Origin: JAUXEH01 sp965533275
GTDB taxonomy: Bacteria; Acidobacteriota; Aminicenantia; Aminicenantales; Aminicenantaceae
DNA: 64,000 nt
NCBI GenBank assembly: GCA_965533275.1
Contig: CBESWG010000003.1
Span: forward strand, 1 to 64,000
Direction of reading: 5' to 3'
In this document: positions 26,281 through 35,050 of the stretch, in pieces
How positions within the stretch are numbered: the first letter of the stretch is position 1
How the letters are laid out: the number at the start of each line of letters is the position of its first letter
Notes under the pieces: model-generated
What the model saw: only the letters and a program-made list of their open reading frames with translations
Database searches by the model: none
What the model was told of the DNA's origin: nothing
Made by a program: the position numbers and the translations under genes

Positions 26281-29202
26281 ATGGAAGACCTCAAGTCCGG
26301 CTCCATGCTCGCAGGGCGGTATGAGATCATCGAAGAACTTGGAAAGGGCGGGATGGGGCAGGTCTACGTGGCCGAGGACCAGCGCCTCAAGCGGCGTGTA
26401 GCGGTCAAGGTCCTGCCTGTCGACATGATTCACTCCGACGAGAGCCGCAAGCGTTTCGAGCGGGAAGCCAAAGCCGTGGCGGCCCTCTCACATCCGAACA
26501 TCCTGGCCATCCATGACTTCGGGGAGGATCGGGGAGCGCCCTACGCCGTGATGGAACTGCTCGACGGAGACACGCTGAGGGACAGGCTCAGGGAAAGTGC
26601 GCTCCCCCCGAGCGCGGCCATGGATTACGCCAAGCAGATCGCTTCGGGCGTGGCCTATGCCCATGAACGGGGGATCATCCACCGCGACCTCAAGCCCGAA
26701 AATATCATGATCACCGGAGAGGGACGGATCAAGATCCTCGATTTCGGGCTGGCAAAGAGCCGTTTCTTCGAAGAGGGGGCACAGGAAGCGGCTGTGACCA
26801 TAACCAGGACCACGGAACCCGGGATGATCCTGGGGACCCTGGGATACATGTCCCCGGAACAGGTCCGCGGCAAGGAGATCGATCACAGATCGGATATATT
26901 TTCTTTCGGGTCGGTCCTCTACGAGATGATCTCGGGCCGGCGGGCCTTCAGCGGAGAATCTCCGGCAGATACCATGAGTGCGGTGCTCAAGGAGGATCCC
27001 CCGGAGCTAGCGGGCCTGGTGCAGAACCTGCCCTCGGCCCTGGAGAACATCATCAAGCGCTGCCTGGAGAAGCGGCGGGAGGATCGCTTCCAATCCTCCC
27101 GTGATGTCCTGTTCGCTCTCGAGTCTGCCTCCAAAGGAGACCTCGAGTTTCAAGTGACGGAAACCTCCAGGCTCAGGGACGATCAGAGTTCCAGGCTGGA
27201 GACGATCTCCACCACCGAGAGCGCGGCCCTTTTTCTCAGGAGCTGGTTCGCCTCCCCTGTGCGGACGATCCTGACGATCGTCGTGCCCGTAGTCCTGGCC
27301 GTGGGCCTGTTTTTCCTGATGCGGCCCACCTCACTCCTGGGATTCGCGGAGCGGGACTGGGTCCTGATCGCGGATTTCCAGAATCAGGAGGAACAGGCCG
27401 ACCTGGGCAAGGCGCTGTCACTAGCCTTGAGGGTCGGCCTCGAAGAGTCTGAATACGTCAATGTTGTGTCGAAGTCACGCATCAACAGCATATTGAAGCT
27501 CATGCAGAAACCATCCGATACACTGGTAGACGAGGCTGTCGGCCGGGAGATCTGCCAGCGGGCTCGGATCAAGGGGCTCATCGTGCCCGAGCTGAGCATG
27601 GTGGGAGAACAGTATCTGCTGACGCTGAGCCTGATGGCTCCTGTCTCCGGAGACACAGTGGCCAGTTTCGCGGAACGTACCGATGAGGAAGACGGGCTCC
27701 TCGACAGCCTGGATTCCGCGATCCAGGACCTGCGCCAGGGCCTGGGCGAATCCCTGGATACCATCCAGATGCAGGGCAAGCCCTTGGCAGCGGTTACGAC
27801 TGGGTCCCTGGAGGCGCTGCAGCTCTATTCCAGAGGCAGCGCCGCATGGGGCGCGGGGCAATATCAGGAAGCGGTTGATCACTACCAAGAAGCGCTCAAG
27901 ATCGATCCGGATTTCACCATGGTCTACGCGGCGCTGGGAAATTCCTATGCGTCTTTCGTTTATCGCAATGTGGAGAAAGCGGAGGAAAACTTCAAGGAGG
28001 CTCTGGCCCGGCTCGACCGCGTCGGGCCCCGGGAGGAATACCTGATCCAGGCCCTCTATCACGGCAGCATGCGGCGTTTCGAAGAGTCGATCCGGTTCTA
28101 TAAGCTGCACCTGGAGCGCTATCCGGACGATCTCACCGCCCTCTACAACCTCGGGAACGAGTATCGGAGCATACGCGACACAAACCGGGCTATAAAGACC
28201 TACCAGGACGTCCTCCGGCTGAATCCCCAGCATGCCTCGGCGCTGATCAACACGGCGACCTGCCTTGGCCTTGAAGGCCGGGTGGAGGAGGCCATCCAAT
28301 TCTTTCAGCGAGCTTTCGAGGTGAGTCCCAACTGGGAGCTCCAGGGAAACCTGAACCACGAGTATGGAATGATCTTGATCGAGGCGGGCCGCCTGGAAGA
28401 AGCGCAGACCGTGTTCGAGAAGCGGACGGTACACACCAATGCCAACGAGCGCGGGAGCGCCTACCGGTCCCTTGGACAGCTGGAGCTGCGCCGCGGCCGC
28501 TTCGATGCTGCGGCCAAGCACTTCGAACAGGCCTCTCTCCTCCATGAGTCTCTGAATGCCATGGCCAGTGTCGCCCGCAACAGGCTCTGGTGGGCGACAG
28601 GCGAGACGGCGCGAGGGAACGATGAGGCGGCACTAGAGCTGCTCGAGGGATCCGTCGAGCTCGTTCCCCTGACAGGGGGCTGGATCTGGCTGCACTCCCT
28701 CCTGGGGCGCGCCATGGTGGATGCTGGTGGGATAGAGAAGGCCGAGAGTGTCCTGGACGCCATAAAGACCTGGATCGCCGCGAACGAAAGCTACAACAGG
28801 GACAGCCTGAGGAGGCACGACATCCTGGAGGCGGAAATACTGGCCGCCAGGGGGGAAACTGAGGCCTCGCTGGAAGCCCTGGAAGAGATCCGAGCGGTCC
28901 AGGCCTATGACAATCCGTTTTTGACTGAGGCTCTGGCCAAGGCCTATACCCGAGCGGAACGCTGGGATGAGGCCGTGGACACATCTACCCAATTGATCGA
29001 CATGTCCTGGGTCAGCTACGAGGGGATGGTTCCCTGGATCCAGGCCCACTTTCAGCTGGCCCAGGCCCTCGAGAAGACCGGAGACGCATCCCGGGCCGTC
29101 GAATATTACGAAAAGTTTCTCTCCCTCTGGGGGGAGACGGATTCGACGATCAAGGAAATGGGTGTGGCCGAGAAGAGGCTTGCCGATCTGAAAGACGATT
29201 AA
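26281..29202 (+). CDS. Ser/Thr protein kinase with membrane helix and TPR tail
   Basis: 973 residues; AAGGAG 9 nt before the ATG. Kinase 13-280: GKGGMGQVY (21-29), Lys43, HRDLKPEN (133-140), DFG (153-155), TLGYMSPEQV; all catalytic positions are kept. A transmembrane helix follows at about 325-347, then a FlgO-like region (DWVLIADFQNQEEQADLGKALSLALRVGLEES) and TPRs (from about 510). It lacks the zinc ribbon of the kinase at 21153 but is otherwise a paralogue, so the two flank an ABC exporter and may sense related cues. Confidence 0.92.
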   Translation: MEDLKSGSMLAGRYEIIEELGKGGMGQVYVAEDQRLKRRVAVKVLPVDMIHSDESRKRFEREAKAVAALSHPNILAIHDFGEDRGAPYAVMELLDGDTLRDRLRESALPPSAAMDYAKQIASGVAYAHERGIIHRDLKPENIMITGEGRIKILDFGLAKSRFFEEGAQEAAVTITRTTEPGMILGTLGYMSPEQVRGKEIDHRSDIFSFGSVLYEMISGRRAFSGESPADTMSAVLKEDPPELAGLVQNLPSALENIIKRCLEKRREDRFQSSRDVLFALESASKGDLEFQVTETSRLRDDQSSRLETISTTESAALFLRSWFASPVRTILTIVVPVVLAVGLFFLMRPTSLLGFAERDWVLIADFQNQEEQADLGKALSLALRVGLEESEYVNVVSKSRINSILKLMQKPSDTLVDEAVGREICQRARIKGLIVPELSMVGEQYLLTLSLMAPVSGDTVASFAERTDEEDGLLDSLDSAIQDLRQGLGESLDTIQMQGKPLAAVTTGSLEALQLYSRGSAAWGAGQYQEAVDHYQEALKIDPDFTMVYAALGNSYASFVYRNVEKAEENFKEALARLDRVGPREEYLIQALYHGSMRRFEESIRFYKLHLERYPDDLTALYNLGNEYRSIRDTNRAIKTYQDVLRLNPQHASALINTATCLGLEGRVEEAIQFFQRAFEVSPNWELQGNLNHEYGMILIEAGRLEEAQTVFEKRTVHTNANERGSAYRSLGQLELRRGRFDAAAKHFEQASLLHESLNAMASVARNRLWWATGETARGNDEAALELLEGSVELVPLTGGWIWLHSLLGRAMVDAGGIEKAESVLDAIKTWIAANESYNRDSLRRHDILEAEILAARGETEASLEALEEIRAVQAYDNPFLTEALAKAYTRAERWDEAVDTSTQLIDMSWVSYEGMVPWIQAHFQLAQALEKTGDASRAVEYYEKFLSLWGETDSTIKEMGVAEKRLADLKDD

Positions 29203-29228
29203 TAATTCAGGAATATAAAGGAGGGAAC

Positions 29229-30086
29229 ATGGATCAAAAAATACTGGACCTTTACGATGAGTACGCCGGTGGAAGTCTGGATCGCCGGGCATTCTTAAAG
29301 AGATTATCAGCTCTTGCCGGCGGTGTGGCTGCGGCCTGCACTTTGCTTCCTCTGCTGGAAAACAGCTACCTGCGGGCTCAGATGGTGCCGGGAGACGATC
29401 CGCGGTTGTTGGTGGAGGACATCGAATATCCTGCGGAAACCGGTCTGATGAAGGCCCATTTCGCGATGCCCAAGGAGGCCGCAAAGCTCCCTGCCGTGAT
29501 CGTGATCCACGAAAACCGGGGCCTGAATCCCCACACCCGGGACGTGGCCAGGCGTGTGGCCCTGGAGGGATTTGTCGCCATCGCTCCGGATGCCTGCTCT
29601 CCTCTGGGCGGGACACCGGATGATGTGGATGAGGCGCGAACTAAAATGCGGGAGCTGGATCGCGAGGCGACGGTAAAGAATTACGTGGCCGCTGTCCAGT
29701 ATTTGAAGACACACCCCAAGTCCACGGGAAAGGTGGGCTGCATGGGCTTCTGTTGGGGTGGAGGCATGACCAACCAGGTCGCCGTCAATTCAGTGGACCT
29801 CACGGCAGCGGTCCCGTTCTACGGCAGCCAGCCCGCGGTCGAGGACGTGCCCAAGATCAAGGCCTCAATGCTCTGCCATTACGGGGGAGAGGACGCGCGG
29901 ATCAATGCCGGCATCCCTGCTTTCGAGAAGGCGCTCGAGGCCGCTGGTATCGAATACAAGAGCTTCATGTACGAGGGGGCCGGCCATGCCTTCTTCAATG
30001 ACACCGGGTCACGCTACCACAAGGAGGCGTCCACGCTTGCCTGGAAGCGTACGATCGCGTTCTTCAAGGAAAAGCTGAAGTCCTAA
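29229..30086 (+). CDS. Dienelactone hydrolase-family protein with N-terminal export signal
   Basis: 285 residues; AAAGGAGG upstream of the ATG. The N-terminus contains SLDRRAFLKRLSALAGG, a Tat-type signal placed about 17 residues in. Alpha/beta hydrolase with nucleophile GFCWGG (Cys175), Asp222 in GGEDARI and His253 in GAGHAFFND, the Cys-Asp-His triad of dienelactone hydrolases, plus the HENRGLN oxyanion strand. The family cleaves cyclic esters and lactones; substrate here is unknown. Same strand as the kinase cluster, 26 nt downstream. Confidence 0.88.
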   Translation: MDQKILDLYDEYAGGSLDRRAFLKRLSALAGGVAAACTLLPLLENSYLRAQMVPGDDPRLLVEDIEYPAETGLMKAHFAMPKEAAKLPAVIVIHENRGLNPHTRDVARRVALEGFVAIAPDACSPLGGTPDDVDEARTKMRELDREATVKNYVAAVQYLKTHPKSTGKVGCMGFCWGGGMTNQVAVNSVDLTAAVPFYGSQPAVEDVPKIKASMLCHYGGEDARINAGIPAFEKALEAAGIEYKSFMYEGAGHAFFNDTGSRYHKEASTLAWKRTIAFFKEKLKS

Positions 30087-30146
30087 ACTGAGGCGGGGTT
30101 TCTCAAGCTCAACCCAGTCTGCCGGCCCCAGCGAAGGCGAGTATTC

Positions 30147-31403
30147 TCACTTCCCACAGCATTTTTTGTATTTCTCGCCGCTGCCGCACGGGCAGGGATC
30201 GTTGCGCCCCGGACTGCGGTGTGTCCCCTCTCGGAAGGCCGGTGTCTTACTGGTCTGAGCCGTTTGGGCCTGTCTCTGCCATTCCGCCCCAACCTCTATT
30301 ACCCAGGGGAGGCAGTGGTTGAAGAACCGCCTGTAGCCCGCGCACAGGTAATTCAGCCCAGCTTCCCCGTCCGGCGTCCGGAGAAAACGGTTCTTCGGGC
30401 ATTCCCCGTGGCACATGTCCATGACCTCGCATTCCCTGCAGTAGCGGGGTAGTGTATCGAGTTTGGCCTGCCCGAAGGCCCGCTGCTCCGGGCTCTCCAG
30501 CAGTGCGACGAGGGGAGTCTCGCAGATGTTTCCCAGTCGGTGTTGTACATCGACAAAGTGGTCGCAGCAGTAGAAATCGCCGTTGTGCTCGACCACGGGG
30601 ATGTCTCCGCAGGCCGGCCGGAAGATGCAGAGGGAGTGCTCAAGACCGAACGCCGACCTGGCTGCCTCCTCGAAGATCTGAACCTTGATGCGGCCGATGT
30701 CGTGCTCCAGCCATTCATCGAAGACGGTGCAGAGGAACTCGCCCCAGGCTTCCGAAGGAACGGTAAAGGGACCGATCCCACCCTCGGCCTCCGGACGAGG
30801 ATCCACCAGTGGCAGAAAGGTCAGGTATGTGGCCCCGATCTGCCTGAAGAAACGGTAGGCCTCGAGGGGATGTTGTACATTGTAGGCATTCACAACGCAC
30901 AGGATGTCGCATCCGACACTGTGCTTACGCAGGATCTCATACCCTCGATGCGTCCGCTCGAAGCTGGGCTTGCCGTCCTTGGTCAATCGAAAGCGGTCGT
31001 GTATATCCTGAGGGCCGTCCATGCTGATGCCCACGACAAATCTCTCCTGTGCCAGGAAGCGGCCCCAGTCGTCATCCAGGAGGCTCCCGTTGGTCTGCAT
31101 GCCGTTGAGGATGGTCTGCCCGGGCAGACGGTGCTTCTCCTGCAGCGCTACGATCGTGCGGAAGTAATCCAGCCCCAGGACGGTCGGCTCGCCCCCATGC
31201 CAGGAAAAGCGCACCTCGGGCTCTGGGCAGGAGGCGAGGTGCTGTGCGATGTAGGCCTCGAGCAGGTCGAGCGGCATGCGCTGAGGCGCGGCATCGGAAA
31301 GGAGCGTGCCCTTGTCCAAATAGTAGCAGTAGAGGCAGCCGAGGTTGCAGGAGGCCCCTGCTGGTTTGGCAAAGACCTGAAATTCTCGAGAGGCTTTGGC
31401 CAT
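30147..31403 (-). CDS. Anaerobic sulfatase-maturating radical SAM enzyme with SEC-C tail
   Basis: 418 residues. Radical SAM cluster motif CNLGCLYC (Cys19, 23, 26), then WHGGEPTVLG, GMQTNGSLLDDDW, VGISMDGP and the SPASM region with CGDIPVVEHNGDFYCCDHFV, CRECEVMDMCHGECPKNRF, all as in anSME. These enzymes turn the Cys or Ser of sulfatases into formylglycine under oxygen-free conditions. The last about 20 residues, NDPCPCGSGEKYKKCCGK, are a SEC-C zinc motif. The probable client is the CSPNR sulfatase at 11975, 17 kb away. Unusual is the fusion of the SEC-C tail. Confidence 0.95.
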   Translation of the reverse strand: MAKASREFQVFAKPAGASCNLGCLYCYYLDKGTLLSDAAPQRMPLDLLEAYIAQHLASCPEPEVRFSWHGGEPTVLGLDYFRTIVALQEKHRLPGQTILNGMQTNGSLLDDDWGRFLAQERFVVGISMDGPQDIHDRFRLTKDGKPSFERTHRGYEILRKHSVGCDILCVVNAYNVQHPLEAYRFFRQIGATYLTFLPLVDPRPEAEGGIGPFTVPSEAWGEFLCTVFDEWLEHDIGRIKVQIFEEAARSAFGLEHSLCIFRPACGDIPVVEHNGDFYCCDHFVDVQHRLGNICETPLVALLESPEQRAFGQAKLDTLPRYCRECEVMDMCHGECPKNRFLRTPDGEAGLNYLCAGYRRFFNHCLPWVIEVGAEWQRQAQTAQTSKTPAFREGTHRSPGRNDPCPCGSGEKYKKCCGK

Positions 31404-31619
31404 GTTTTTCCCGGCTCCAATATTCCAGAAACACCAGCGAAAGTAAAGGCCTGCTCACAGCTTCCGGCCTCCATGCATGCGCTTCCTCGACGATCCATCA
31501 GAGCATGCAGAGTGTTGAATAATTCCCCGCCGGAGCGAGTATTATCGCTAGGGAATATGATAGAGTAATTATTCAGGCTATGGATCGAAGTGCAGAGTCT
31601 AACAGAGCGAGGGGGTAGA

Positions 31620-32603
31620 ATGAGATCAGTGAACATCAAGGCCGTTGTTCTATGTTTGATCCTAGTGGGGATTGCCTCATGCTCTCAGCAGCCGTCCGAA
31701 GTGCAGGAGTCTGCAGCGGATCATGAGCCGGCAGCTGTGCTGCAGCCCGCTGTTCAGATGGAATTCACGGATCCGGAGTCATTGACATCGGGGGGTTATT
31801 CCATCTTCAACGAGACAATGGTAGACATGACATGGCAGGAGATCGAGAAGGCGGTCGAGGAGGGAGCCATAGTCCTGCTGAACACGGCGGTCATCGAGGA
31901 ACACGGCCCGCACATGGTATGCGGCATCGATTCGTATCTGGGATCGCTGTGGTGCAAGCTGACACGGCGCAAGCTGGAGGCGCTCGGTGTTTCCACCGTC
32001 ACCGCGCCTCCCTTTTACTGGGGGATAAACCGCTCCTCCCATGTCTTTCCCGGCACCTTCACTGTCCAGGATGGCACCCTTGAGTCTGTGCTGCATGACA
32101 CCTTCGAGTCTCTGAAAAGTTGGGGCTTCGACCGGGTCTTCACCATCAACAGCCATGGAGACGGTGCCCACAACGCGGTGATCATCGAGACGATAAAAAA
32201 GACCCGTGAGGGCCTGGGCATGGAGATCCACTTCCTCTTATCTGAAGCCAGGGCCGCATGTACCTCCCTCACCGGAAAAGAGCCGCACATCCTGTTCTTC
32301 GGGGCCACCTCCCTCGAGGCTGCTCCCCCTAAGTACATGGATGTCCACGCCGGCTGGCTCGAGACAGGGATCGTGGCCGCCTATCTGCCGGGACTGGTGG
32401 ATGTGGAGCTGGCCCGCACCCTGGAGCCAACCCGGCTGTCTTGGGAGGATGCCGGGAGATGGATCAGGGACATGAAGTCCGTGACCCCGCTCGGCTATGC
32501 CGGGGATCCGGCCGCCTTTGACGCCGAGGCCGCACGACAGTATGTGGAAGAGCTGACCACCAACATGGCGGAGGCCATCGCGGGAGAGCTCGGGAAGAGG
32601 TGA
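31620..32603 (+). CDS. Creatininase-family lipoprotein
   Basis: 327 residues from ATG 31620 (GAGGGGG upstream). Lipoprotein signal with lipobox IASC (Cys21). Creatininase fold: LLNTAVIEEHGPHMVCGIDSYLGSLWCKL gives the metal-binding Glu, His and Asp; TVTAPPFYWGINRSSHVFPGTFTVQ and TINSHGDGAHNAVIIETIK hold more family residues; later DVHAGWLETG has the His-Ala-Gly-x-x-Glu-Thr motif. The family hydrolyses cyclic amides or related amino-acid derivatives. An exported member of a mostly cytosolic family; substrate unknown. Confidence 0.85.
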   Translation: MRSVNIKAVVLCLILVGIASCSQQPSEVQESAADHEPAAVLQPAVQMEFTDPESLTSGGYSIFNETMVDMTWQEIEKAVEEGAIVLLNTAVIEEHGPHMVCGIDSYLGSLWCKLTRRKLEALGVSTVTAPPFYWGINRSSHVFPGTFTVQDGTLESVLHDTFESLKSWGFDRVFTINSHGDGAHNAVIIETIKKTREGLGMEIHFLLSEARAACTSLTGKEPHILFFGATSLEAAPPKYMDVHAGWLETGIVAAYLPGLVDVELARTLEPTRLSWEDAGRWIRDMKSVTPLGYAGDPAAFDAEAARQYVEELTTNMAEAIAGELGKR

Positions 32604-32689
32604 CCAAAAGGAGATTTGACACACCCTTTTTGAATCATTAGTCTAGTATTCAGCACAGGGATAGACAGCCATTAATGGAGGCAGATGAC

Positions 32690-32995
32690 ATGTTTGCGCG
32701 TTTCACCATCATCCAGACGGAACTCCAAAAGATCGATGAGGCCGCACAGCTGTTCAAGGAAAGTGTTGTGCCGGCCTTTAAATCACAGAAAGGCTTCAAC
32801 GCGGCGTATTTCATAAGTGACCGCGAGACAGGGAAGAACATCTGTGTCAGCATTTGGGAGAGCGAAGACGATGCCGTGTGCAACGAGAAGAGCCAGATCT
32901 ATCAGGACCAGCTGCTCAAGTTCATGGACCTTTTTGTCGATCCACCATATCGGGAAGGCTATGAAGTGATCGTGATGAGCCTGAAGGAAGATTAG
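32690..32995 (+). CDS. ABM-like (antibiotic biosynthesis monooxygenase-fold) small protein
   Basis: 101 residues from ATG 32690, chosen because GGAGG lies 9-13 nt before it; the ATG at 32675 has no site. A ferredoxin-like alpha-beta fold: ARFTIIQTELQKIDEAAQLFKESVVPAFKSQKGFNAAYFISDRETGKNICVSIWES, the usual ABM pattern of strand-helix-strand-strand with W at the third strand. Possible promoter TTGACA at 32616-32621. Many such proteins are small oxidases or heme-degrading enzymes; no catalytic residue is assignable here. Confidence 0.7.
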   Translation: MFARFTIIQTELQKIDEAAQLFKESVVPAFKSQKGFNAAYFISDRETGKNICVSIWESEDDAVCNEKSQIYQDQLLKFMDLFVDPPYREGYEVIVMSLKED

Positions 32996-33016
32996 CCAGC
33001 AATTGGCCGGATCCGA

Positions 33017-34093
33017 CTAGTATTTCTCCCACAGTTTTCCCCAGTCGGTGCGGGAGAACTGTTTGATGCGTTTGCGCCCGATCGTGGGATACCAGAGGAG
33101 GTCGTGATAGACGTTGCTGGCCAGCGGGGCCCATACCACCAGGGGCGAATGTAGCAGGAGCCGTTCCAGGAACCGCAGCGGCCCTCGGCGCAGCAGTTGA
33201 TCTCCCCAGATGACGAGGCTTTTCGTGGTCTTGAAGCCGAAATCGATCCCGGCGATATCCTCGCCCACAATCTCGATCTCCCGGGGATCGCCCGTACCCA
33301 ATCCGCGCTCGTGACACATCCGGATGTAGGGGATGCTCATGGGATCGAAGCCCATCAAGCGGGCGGCCACGGAATCCACGGCCACGGAGTCGCCGCTGGC
33401 CAGGATCAGGTTCTTTATCCGGGGGATCATGGTCCGGGGCCCTGCGCCGTCCCCGCACACCGTTCCGTCCATCACCGCAAAGATCCCGGGATGGAGCTCC
33501 TTCTGCATGATCATCAGATCCACAAGTACTTCGTGCATGTATTTGTGAGCGTAGTGGCGGACCTCCTTCAGGAGCCCGCCGAAGGCGTTCTTAACCGCAC
33601 CCGTGGTCGTGGAGTGCCCGTGAGTCTTGACCGTGGGTAGGTGGATCACGTTCTTGCCGACATACATTTTGGGGATCTCGATCCCTTCGGGGAAGATCTC
33701 GTTGAGCTTGAGGAGCGGTTCTTTAAATGTGTAGGTGATCCATTCCACCTCGGGCAGGGGATAATATCTCAGGTTGTTTCGTTCGAGGATGGGGGCCCAC
33801 TTGTTGTTCCGTGCTCCCTTGACCGGGTCGGTCACCACGGTCTTGTTCTCCACTGGAAACAGGCGCTCCGGTGCGTATCCGTCGTCGATCAGCGTCTTGA
33901 CCAGGCCTTCAACCTGCCAGGGTTCGCTGGAACAGGCGGGAAAATATTTTGTCCAGGACAGGTTGAGTTTGAGAAGTGTCTCCTGGTCCCGGGGGATGTA
34001 TTCCCCGTATTCAGCCAGGTGGAGGAGCTTCCGATAGTCCTCGACCACGGTCTCGGGTTTGGTTTTCAGGACTGCGACTTTGGATAAACTCAT
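33017..34093 (-). CDS. DUF362-family protein
   Basis: 358 residues; GAGGGA 6 nt before ATG 34093. DUF362 landmarks: VVEDYRKLLHLAE near the start, LLKLNLSW, KNVIHLPTVKTHGHSTTTGAVKNAFGGLL, MIMQKELHPGIFAVMDGTVCGDGAGPRT, ASGDSVAVDSVAARLMGFDP. The 4Fe-4S cluster part of some relatives is absent. Role unknown; the nine-nucleotide gap after the UbiA gene makes it the last gene of the envelope-glycan operon. Confidence 0.85.
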   Translation of the reverse strand: MSLSKVAVLKTKPETVVEDYRKLLHLAEYGEYIPRDQETLLKLNLSWTKYFPACSSEPWQVEGLVKTLIDDGYAPERLFPVENKTVVTDPVKGARNNKWAPILERNNLRYYPLPEVEWITYTFKEPLLKLNEIFPEGIEIPKMYVGKNVIHLPTVKTHGHSTTTGAVKNAFGGLLKEVRHYAHKYMHEVLVDLMIMQKELHPGIFAVMDGTVCGDGAGPRTMIPRIKNLILASGDSVAVDSVAARLMGFDPMSIPYIRMCHERGLGTGDPREIEIVGEDIAGIDFGFKTTKSLVIWGDQLLRRGPLRFLERLLLHSPLVVWAPLASNVYHDLLWYPTIGRKRIKQFSRTDWGKLWEKY

Positions 34094-34102
34094 GGTCTTC
34101 CC

Positions 34103-34975
34103 TCAGGCGTACAGGATTATGGCGGATACCGCGATCCACAGGACCAGGGCCAGCAGCAGGGGCTTGTCTTTGAGGATGAGCGCCTCCGGGCTGCCTCCCA
34201 GGTTCTTCTGGTGCACGAGATAGAGATATCGGAAGATGCCGTATATGACGAAGGGGACGGTGAAGATCAGGTTGGTGGTCCCGAACTTGGCCACCGTCTC
34301 GTCCGAGATGGTGTACAGGCAGTAGGCGACCACGGTGGAGGCGGTCACCACGGAGATCATCTGGTCGAGGAGCAGGGGGGAATACTCCTTTAGGATGGGG
34401 CGGTGGGCCTGGGCCTCGTCCTCCAGCAGGACCAGCTCGTGCCGCCGCTTGCCCATGGCCAGGAACAGCGCCAGGAGGAATGTGCAGATCAGGAGCCAGG
34501 GCGAGAGCGAGACCTCGATGACCAGGCCGCCGGATATGACACGCAGCAGGAAGCCGGAGGCGATGATGAACAGCTCGAGGATAACGATGTGTTTGAGGCC
34601 GAGGGAATAGGCAAGCTGCAAAACGTAATACACCAGGGCGGCAGCAAAATATTTGGGTGAGAGGGCATAGGCGAGTGCCAGGCTCCCGATGCTGAGCAGG
34701 GAAAAGGCGACCCAGGCCTGCGGCTTTCCCAATCGGCCCGAGGCCAGAGGACGCTGAGACTTGAGGGGGTGGTGCCGGTCCTCCTCCAGGTCATGCAGGT
34801 CATTGAAGACGTAGACCGCACCAGTCAGCAGGCAGAAGGCCGCGAAAGCCAGCAGAGATCTCTGCAGCAAGGGCCAGTCAGTAACACTCTGAGAGAAGAT
34901 CAGGGGTGCGAAGATGAAGAGGTTCTTGTGCCACTGTCTGGGGCGCAGGGATTCGATGAGGGCAGAGACGTTCAC
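34103..34975 (-). CDS. UbiA-family prenyltransferase, decaprenyl-phosphate phosphoribosyltransferase-like
   Basis: 290 residues from GTG 34975 (no strong ribosome site). RPRQWHKNLFIFAPLIFS at the N-terminus and VYVFNDLHDLEEDRHHPLKSQRPLASGRL match the DPPR-synthase motif NDxxDxxxDRxHPxKxxRPxAxG; a second acidic motif in other UbiA enzymes is replaced. Eight or nine membrane helices. Known relatives transfer 5-phosphoribose 1-diphosphate to polyprenyl phosphate, the first step toward decaprenyl-phosphoryl arabinose. No DprE1/DprE2 epimerase gene is nearby. It follows GT genes, so it likely feeds the envelope glycan of this operon. Confidence 0.88.
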   Translation of the reverse strand: MNVSALIESLRPRQWHKNLFIFAPLIFSQSVTDWPLLQRSLLAFAAFCLLTGAVYVFNDLHDLEEDRHHPLKSQRPLASGRLGKPQAWVAFSLLSIGSLALAYALSPKYFAAALVYYVLQLAYSLGLKHIVILELFIIASGFLLRVISGGLVIEVSLSPWLLICTFLLALFLAMGKRRHELVLLEDEAQAHRPILKEYSPLLLDQMISVVTASTVVAYCLYTISDETVAKFGTTNLIFTVPFVIYGIFRYLYLVHQKNLGGSPEALILKDKPLLLALVLWIAVSAIILYA

Positions 34976-35050
34976 TATCGTCCGATTGTATGGATTTTGG
35001 GGCCAGGAAGCAAATGTTTTGCATGCCTCGTGCGAGGTGGTGGGCCGCTG

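Noticed and set aside
30147..31403. SEC-C tail as a separate small gene
   Set aside because: It is in frame with the radical SAM enzyme, without stop or start between them.
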